Below are positions 7,275 through 11,009 of a stretch of 11,009 nucleotides of DNA, piece after piece. Within the stretch, counting starts at the first letter, position 1. Every line of letters starts with the position of its first letter. Position numbers and translations under genes: made by a program. The notes beneath the pieces are model-generated. The model saw only the letters and a list, made by a program, of their open reading frames with translations, searched no databases and was not told where the DNA came from. This DNA is from an uncultured Eggerthellaceae bacterium (GTDB lineage: Bacteria > Actinomycetota > Coriobacteriia > Coriobacteriales > Eggerthellaceae): the NCBI GenBank assembly GCA_947632575.1, contig CANRPV010000038.1, positions 1 to 11,009 on the forward strand, read 5' to 3'.

Positions 7275-8795
7275 ATGGATAAGCGAACAAAGATTATTTG
7301 CACCTTGGGGCCTTCGGTAGATACCGATGAGCTCATACGTGAACTTATTACTTCGGGCATGGATATCGCCCGCTTTAATTTCTCTCATGGTTCACACGAG
7401 GAGCATTTGCGCCGCGTGGAACTGATAAAGCGTATTCGCGAGGAGCTGGGTTCTCCCTGTGCGATGCTCCTTGATACCAAGGGCGCAGAAATCCGCACTG
7501 GTCTTTTAGAGGACGGACAGCCTATTGAACTTGAAGCCGGACAAACACTTACGTTGACCTGCGATGATATAAAGGGTAATCGCGACCGCATCCATCAAAA
7601 CTGCCAGATTCTTCCGCGTCATGTGAATCCTGGCACAGAAATCCTTATCGACGACGGCTTGATCGCACTGGAAGTGCAGGCGGTCGAGGGTAACGATATC
7701 CTTTGCCTGGTTAAAAATCGCGAAACTCTCGGAGAACAAAAATCCATCAATGTTCCCGGTGTTTCCGTACCACTGCCGGCAGTTACCGACTCGGATCGCG
7801 ATGATCTGCTGTTTGGCATCGAGCACGGTTTTGATTTCGTGGCCGCTTCCTTTGTCCGCGACGGTTATGGGGTGCGGGCCATTCGCGATTTTCTGAATGA
7901 GCACGGTGGCGAGGACATCGCTATTATCGCCAAGATAGAAAACGCGGATGCGGTTGAAAACATTGAGGAGATCGTCGACGAGGCAGACGGTATCATGGTC
8001 GCCCGTGGTGATCTAGGCGTAGAAGTGCCTGAGTACTTAGTCCCTCACATCCAGAAAGAGATCATTCATATCTGCAATCGCAACCGTAAACCGGTCATTA
8101 CCGCGACGCAGATGCTCGATTCTATGATTCGCAATCCTCGACCCACCCGTGCTGAGGTAGGGGATGTGGCTAACGCTATCTACGATGGTACTGACTGCGT
8201 CATGCTCTCCGGCGAAACAGCAGTGGGGAAGTATCCGATCAGCGCCGTGAAGACCATGGCAAGGATTTCGGAGTTTACTGAGCAGCAGATCTTTGAGGAT
8301 GAGGGATATACCCATTTTGCCAGTCGCACGAAGACCGATGATCGCGCCCCGGTCGCTCTTGCGGTGGCTACAGCTGCGCTGACCACTGCCGAGGCTGTGG
8401 AAGCGAAGTGTATCGTCTGTCCGACTATGACTGGTCGTACTGCGCGGCTCATCTCAAGTTTCCGTAGCCCAATTCCTATTTATGCGGTGACTCCAGTGCC
8501 TGAAGTGGTGCGTTCCATGCAGCTTTTCTGGGGTATCAAACCCATCTTGGGCAACGTAGAAGGCGACATGAGCCAAGTGATCTTTAATGCTCGAAATGTG
8601 GTGCTTGCAGAGGGCTTGGTTCAAGAAGGCGATATAGCGGTATTTACGAGCGGGGATCGTGCGACGAGCCCTATCGTTCCGGATGAAACGGGTCAGATCG
8701 AGCGTTATGCACCCACCAACGTCATGTATGTAGTTCAGATCCGGGAAGACAACGTTGAAGGCGAAGCGTTGATGCCTGCCGTTCGGCTGAAATAA
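7275..8795 (+). CDS. pyk: Pyruvate kinase
   Basis: This 506-residue enzyme catalyses the last glycolytic step, phosphoenolpyruvate plus ADP to pyruvate plus ATP, as a cytoplasmic tetramer. The N-terminus KRTKIICTLGPS and the substrate-binding ARFNFSHG (Arg33) are typical. The catalytic signature IIAKIENADAV carries Lys220 and Glu222, and ARGDLGVE contains the metal ligand Asp246. ITATQMLDSM, PTRAEVGDVANAI and MLSGETAVGKYP follow in the usual order. The beta-barrel B domain (about 70-170) and the C-terminal regulatory domain are both present, so the gene is complete. It is slightly longer than the usual 470-480 residues. TAAGGAGG lies only 3 nt before the ATG. A 10-bp inverted repeat upstream may control it. 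The next gene starts 139 nt downstream with no clear terminator between, so partial readthrough is possible. Confidence 0.97.
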   Translation: MDKRTKIICTLGPSVDTDELIRELITSGMDIARFNFSHGSHEEHLRRVELIKRIREELGSPCAMLLDTKGAEIRTGLLEDGQPIELEAGQTLTLTCDDIKGNRDRIHQNCQILPRHVNPGTEILIDDGLIALEVQAVEGNDILCLVKNRETLGEQKSINVPGVSVPLPAVTDSDRDDLLFGIEHGFDFVAASFVRDGYGVRAIRDFLNEHGGEDIAIIAKIENADAVENIEEIVDEADGIMVARGDLGVEVPEYLVPHIQKEIIHICNRNRKPVITATQMLDSMIRNPRPTRAEVGDVANAIYDGTDCVMLSGETAVGKYPISAVKTMARISEFTEQQIFEDEGYTHFASRTKTDDRAPVALAVATAALTTAEAVEAKCIVCPTMTGRTARLISSFRSPIPIYAVTPVPEVVRSMQLFWGIKPILGNVEGDMSQVIFNARNVVLAEGLVQEGDIAVFTSGDRATSPIVPDETGQIERYAPTNVMYVVQIREDNVEGEALMPAVRLK

Positions 8796-8824
8796 ACGAC
8801 CGTTGGTTGTAGACCGAGAGTGCT

Positions 8825-8853
8825 TTACCTGCCGGTAACTTTCAAATTTGAAA
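8825..8853. promoter_or_regulatory. Inverted repeats in the pyk to ATPase gap
   Basis: Two adjacent dyads lie here: TTACC/GGTAA with a 4-nt loop (8825-8838), and the perfect 14-bp palindrome TTTCAAATTTGAAA (8840-8853). The second half of the palindrome, TTGAAA (8848-8853), could be a -35 element with a weak CATAGA (8871-8876) 17 nt on. This would make the palindrome an operator overlapping a promoter of the ATPase gene. There is no U-rich tail, so it is unlikely to be an intrinsic terminator. Confidence 0.35.
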
Positions 8854-8934
8854 CAAACCCATGATGAGGGCATAGAACGTTAAGCAGCTTATTTAAAATG
8901 ATGCTGTTGTATTGTGAAGGAAAGGACAGTGATC

Positions 8935-9753
8935 ATGGATAAGCAGCCCGATGCCATCATGGAGACAGGTATTGCTCCGCTTGATGAAGAGCTTGGCGGA
9001 ATTCACTACGGAGACGTTGTGGTGATTGCCGGGCGGGCTGGCAGCGGTAAGACATCGTTGTCACTGGCTATCGCTGAGCATGTCAGTGTGGCCGAGGATC
9101 GTGCGATTCTCATTATCCCGTTGGAGATGGAAGCTGAGGACGTAGCGCCTCGTATGCTGACCTGCCGTATTACGGCAGCCCGGGTTCTTGGTAAAGATAC
9201 TGGCGATGAGATGCGTGACGTTCGCAATGAGGGCGAGCTCATTAAAGTCGCTGAGAGTGCCGTAGGTCCCATCATTGGTAATGTGATTACCCAGACCAGA
9301 ATTCTTTCTAAGTCCGGCGTTGATGTTGGTATCGATGATGTTATCGACATCATTCGCGATCAGAATGCTCAGATCGACGGTGGCATCTCCTTGGTAGTCG
9401 TCGACTTCCTGCAGCTCATCCGTCCGGATGACACCAGTGAGTCTATGAACCGCGCCGCTCAGATGCAGTACATCGTTGATCGTCTGAAGGAAGTAGCCGA
9501 AGAGCTGCAGCTGGGTGTTCTGTTGATGGCTCAGGTCTATACCGAGGATGACACCTTGGAAGGCCTGCTCACCAATGACCAGTTCAGGGCTATTGCCAAT
9601 GCTACCGACAAGGTCATCTTCATCTCCAAGGGCGAGCCGGATGCCAACGAGTACTATCCGGTACGCATTGACGTCTTCAAGGGCGTCGACAATCCGATCG
9701 AGGAAGTTGACGTCGTAGTTGATTATCAGACGATGAACTTCGACCATGACTAA
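8935..9753 (+). CDS. Stand-alone DnaB C-terminal-domain-like RecA-fold ATPase
   Basis: This 272-residue protein aligns in order with the motor domain of the replicative helicase DnaB: TGIAPLDEELGG, then Walker A GRAGSGKTS (33-41, Lys39), LEME with Glu64 as the likely catalytic glutamate, Walker B LVVVDFLQLI (153-162, Asp157), and Gln200 in LLMAQ at the sensor position. It has no DnaB N-terminal or linker domain, no zinc finger and no Lon-like domain, so it is neither a full helicase nor RadA. Where DnaB has a Lys-x-Arg finger it reads FKGVDNP (Lys249, Val251), so the arginine seems lost. ATP binding is likely, but helicase activity is doubtful. AGGA lies 8 nt before the ATG at 8935; in-frame GTGs at 8914 and 8929 are less well placed. 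Its end overlaps the next gene by 8 bp. The function is unknown. Confidence 0.85.
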   Translation: MDKQPDAIMETGIAPLDEELGGIHYGDVVVIAGRAGSGKTSLSLAIAEHVSVAEDRAILIIPLEMEAEDVAPRMLTCRITAARVLGKDTGDEMRDVRNEGELIKVAESAVGPIIGNVITQTRILSKSGVDVGIDDVIDIIRDQNAQIDGGISLVVVDFLQLIRPDDTSESMNRAAQMQYIVDRLKEVAEELQLGVLLMAQVYTEDDTLEGLLTNDQFRAIANATDKVIFISKGEPDANEYYPVRIDVFKGVDNPIEEVDVVVDYQTMNFDHD

Positions 9754-10765
9754 TGCTGCCGGTGAAAGCCAGGTAAGTAGTCATAAAAGCGGCAGGGCCG
9801 GAAGGATTATTCTGCGCATACTTATTGGTATTGTTGCGGTATTTGTCCTTCTGGTCCTGCTTTTAAATATTTTCGTACGGGTGTATTTCGCACCCTTCTA
9901 TGCGGAGGCTCAGCAGGAGTTCCCAATCCCCGGCAATAACACCGGATTTGTGGTACAGGATCAGGACTACGTCGAGTCCGAGGATCTTTGGATCTTTAGC
10001 GGCTATATGGCTGATGGGTCAGCCAGCCCTCTCTACAAATATGCCGTAGATGGTTCCACCACGAAGATTTTCGTCGATCTTCCTGATGGTAGCACCTATG
10101 CAGGCCATGGCGGAGGTTTCTCCAGCTCTGATGACTATGCGTTTTTGACCATCGAACAGGGTTATATAGTGATGCCCCTCGATGATGTTTTGGCCGCTCA
10201 GGAGGGTGATCACGTTCAGGCGCTCGAAAGGATCGGTCTCGATTTTTCGCCAGCTTTCTTAAACATTCAAGATGGCAAATTAATGACCGGGAACTATTAT
10301 TATCCCGGATCTTACGAGACGCCCGAAGAAGATCACATCAAGACTCCGGATGGAACGCAAAACTATGCTGTCGTCTATGTATATCCCGCTGATGAACAGG
10401 GAAAATACGGCTTCGCAGAAGATGCGTCTGAAGTTTACTCCATCACCGAGCGATGCCAGGGCGTTTGCCTTTCTCCCGATGGGGAAGTGGTGCTTTCAAC
10501 TTCCGCTGGCGTGTTCCCGTCGCATTTCTTCTTCTACGATCTTTCGCTGACCAGGCAGGACGGCACGTTTAAGGCCGATGGCAACGAGGTGCCACTTTAC
10601 TGCCTTGATGGTCGCAACCTGACGAGGGATGTGACGGCGCCACCTATGTCCGAAGGTATCGTGCTGCGTGATGGTCGCATTTGGTTTGCCGAGGAATCCG
10701 CGAGCAACAAGTACATCTTTGGGAAGTTCTACTTCGGCGGAAACGTGATGTCGTTCCCCGCTTAG
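9746..10765 (+). CDS. Membrane-anchored protein with probable beta-propeller ectodomain, function unknown
   Basis: I do not recognise a named family for this 339-residue protein. A basic N-terminus (Lys14, Arg17, Arg20, Arg24) precedes one hydrophobic helix at about residues 21-44. It should therefore be anchored with the remainder (about 45-339) outside the cell. No cleavage site is evident. The outer part has repeated strand-turn-strand segments with small-Gly/Asp-Gly turns: GHGGGFSSSDDYAFLT (120-135), FLNIQDGKLMTGNYY (171-185), CQGVCLSPDGEVVLST (237-252) and MSEGIVLRDGRIWFAEES (301-318). These resemble propeller blades of SMP-30, NHL or lactonase-like proteins; this is inference. The ATG lies inside the end of the DnaB-like ATPase gene (8-bp overlap, different frame) with no good ribosome-binding site of its own, which suggests translational coupling and a shared role. 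Confidence 0.8.
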   Translation: MTNAAGESQVSSHKSGRAGRIILRILIGIVAVFVLLVLLLNIFVRVYFAPFYAEAQQEFPIPGNNTGFVVQDQDYVESEDLWIFSGYMADGSASPLYKYAVDGSTTKIFVDLPDGSTYAGHGGGFSSSDDYAFLTIEQGYIVMPLDDVLAAQEGDHVQALERIGLDFSPAFLNIQDGKLMTGNYYYPGSYETPEEDHIKTPDGTQNYAVVYVYPADEQGKYGFAEDASEVYSITERCQGVCLSPDGEVVLSTSAGVFPSHFFFYDLSLTRQDGTFKADGNEVPLYCLDGRNLTRDVTAPPMSEGIVLRDGRIWFAEESASNKYIFGKFYFGGNVMSFPA

Positions 10766-10796
10766 CTCATCGGGCTTTTGATATTAGACGGCGTTG

Positions 10797-10832
10797 GAAA
10801 ACGATGAAAACGATGAAAACGATGAAAACGTT
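10797..10832. repeat. Tandem 9-bp repeat (GAAAACGAT)
   Basis: Three perfect copies of GAAAACGAT (10797-10823) are followed by a fourth, GAAAACGTT. The array starts 31 nt after the stop of the membrane-anchored protein gene in otherwise non-coding DNA. It probably arose by slippage. It shares the AACG core with the next array. Confidence 0.9.
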
Positions 10833-10856
10833 GGATGATGTTTCACGATGCCGAAT

Positions 10857-10914
10857 GGATAACATCGGATAACGTTGGATAACGCGGATAACGCGGATAA
10901 CGTTGGATCACATT
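10857..10914. repeat. Phased 9-10 bp repeat array with GGATAACG core (TTATCC on the minus strand)
   Basis: Six units begin at 10857, 10867, 10877, 10886, 10895 and 10905. Five carry GGATAAC; the last is GGATCAC. On the minus strand this gives five TTATCC hexamers about one helical turn apart, two of them extended to TTATCCA. DnaA boxes have consensus TTATCCACA, so the best copies match seven of nine. The remaining sequence to 11009 shows no gene on either strand and no other structure I can support. Confidence 0.85.
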
Positions 10915-11009
10915 AAAAGACGCCAGATCATCAATCCCACTGTCTAAAATGATCCGAAGTCTAAACGATCAAATGTCCAAGCCGATATTCATACTACCGC
11001 TGCGATAGC

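Noticed and set aside
9061..9747. 228-codon open frame on the minus strand
   Set aside because: It is antisense to the DnaB-like ATPase, which shows Walker motifs. The minus-strand product has no motif.
10757..10777. Terminator overlapping the membrane protein stop codon (CCCG...CGGGCTTTT)
   Set aside because: The stem is only 4 bp with a 10-nt loop, which is too weak to annotate.
10681..10872. Plus-strand frame with repeated Lys-Thr-Met
   Set aside because: The repeat is only the translation of the GAAAACGAT array, and the first part overlaps the membrane protein gene out of frame.
10857..10914. CRISPR array or oriC
   Set aside because: Units of 9-10 bp with no spacers exclude CRISPR. No dnaA, dnaN or full DnaA boxes are in view, so an origin cannot be claimed.

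Overview
The window looks like chromosome from an anaerobic, mid-GC bacterium. By inference only, an anaerobic actinobacterium of the Coriobacteriia type fits best. The clues are a roughly balanced base composition, an aldo/keto reductase fused to a ferredoxin-like domain (typical of anaerobes), a nitroreductase, an M16C metallopeptidase, and compact gene packing. No plasmid, phage, transposase, CRISPR, rRNA or tRNA signature was seen.

Layout from left to right. (1) Minus strand, 1-2810: a glutaredoxin-like protein (2810-2562) followed by a large M16C/presequence-protease-type zinc peptidase (2489 to beyond the left edge), probably one operon. A strong inverted repeat next to the glutaredoxin start can fold over its ribosome-binding site. 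(2) Plus strand, 2925-5818: an ABC exporter half-transporter, then an aldo/keto reductase with a C-terminal pair of iron-sulphur motifs, 59 nt apart. (3) A 31-bp-period degenerate tandem repeat that starts inside the 3' end of the reductase gene and fills much of the convergent intergenic region. (4) Minus strand, 7093-5938: ThpR (a 2H phosphoesterase) and a small nitroreductase. (5) A divergent control region with a perfect 10-bp inverted repeat. (6) Plus strand, 7275-10765: pyruvate kinase, a stand-alone DnaB-C-domain-like ATPase, and a membrane-anchored protein with a probable beta-propeller ectodomain; the last two genes overlap by 8 bp. (7) A non-coding tail (10766-11009) with two short-unit tandem arrays, one of which carries five TTATCC motifs on the minus strand at 9-10 bp spacing.

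Most genes are ordinary metabolic or redox genes. The least explained unit is the DnaB-like ATPase translationally overlapped with the membrane-anchored propeller protein, followed by the phased TTATCC array. The ATPase keeps the RecA-type Walker A and B motifs of replicative helicases. It lacks the helicase N-terminal domain and appears to lack the C-terminal arginine finger. This pair is the best candidate here for an uncharacterised system, though any link between the array and the two genes is speculative.
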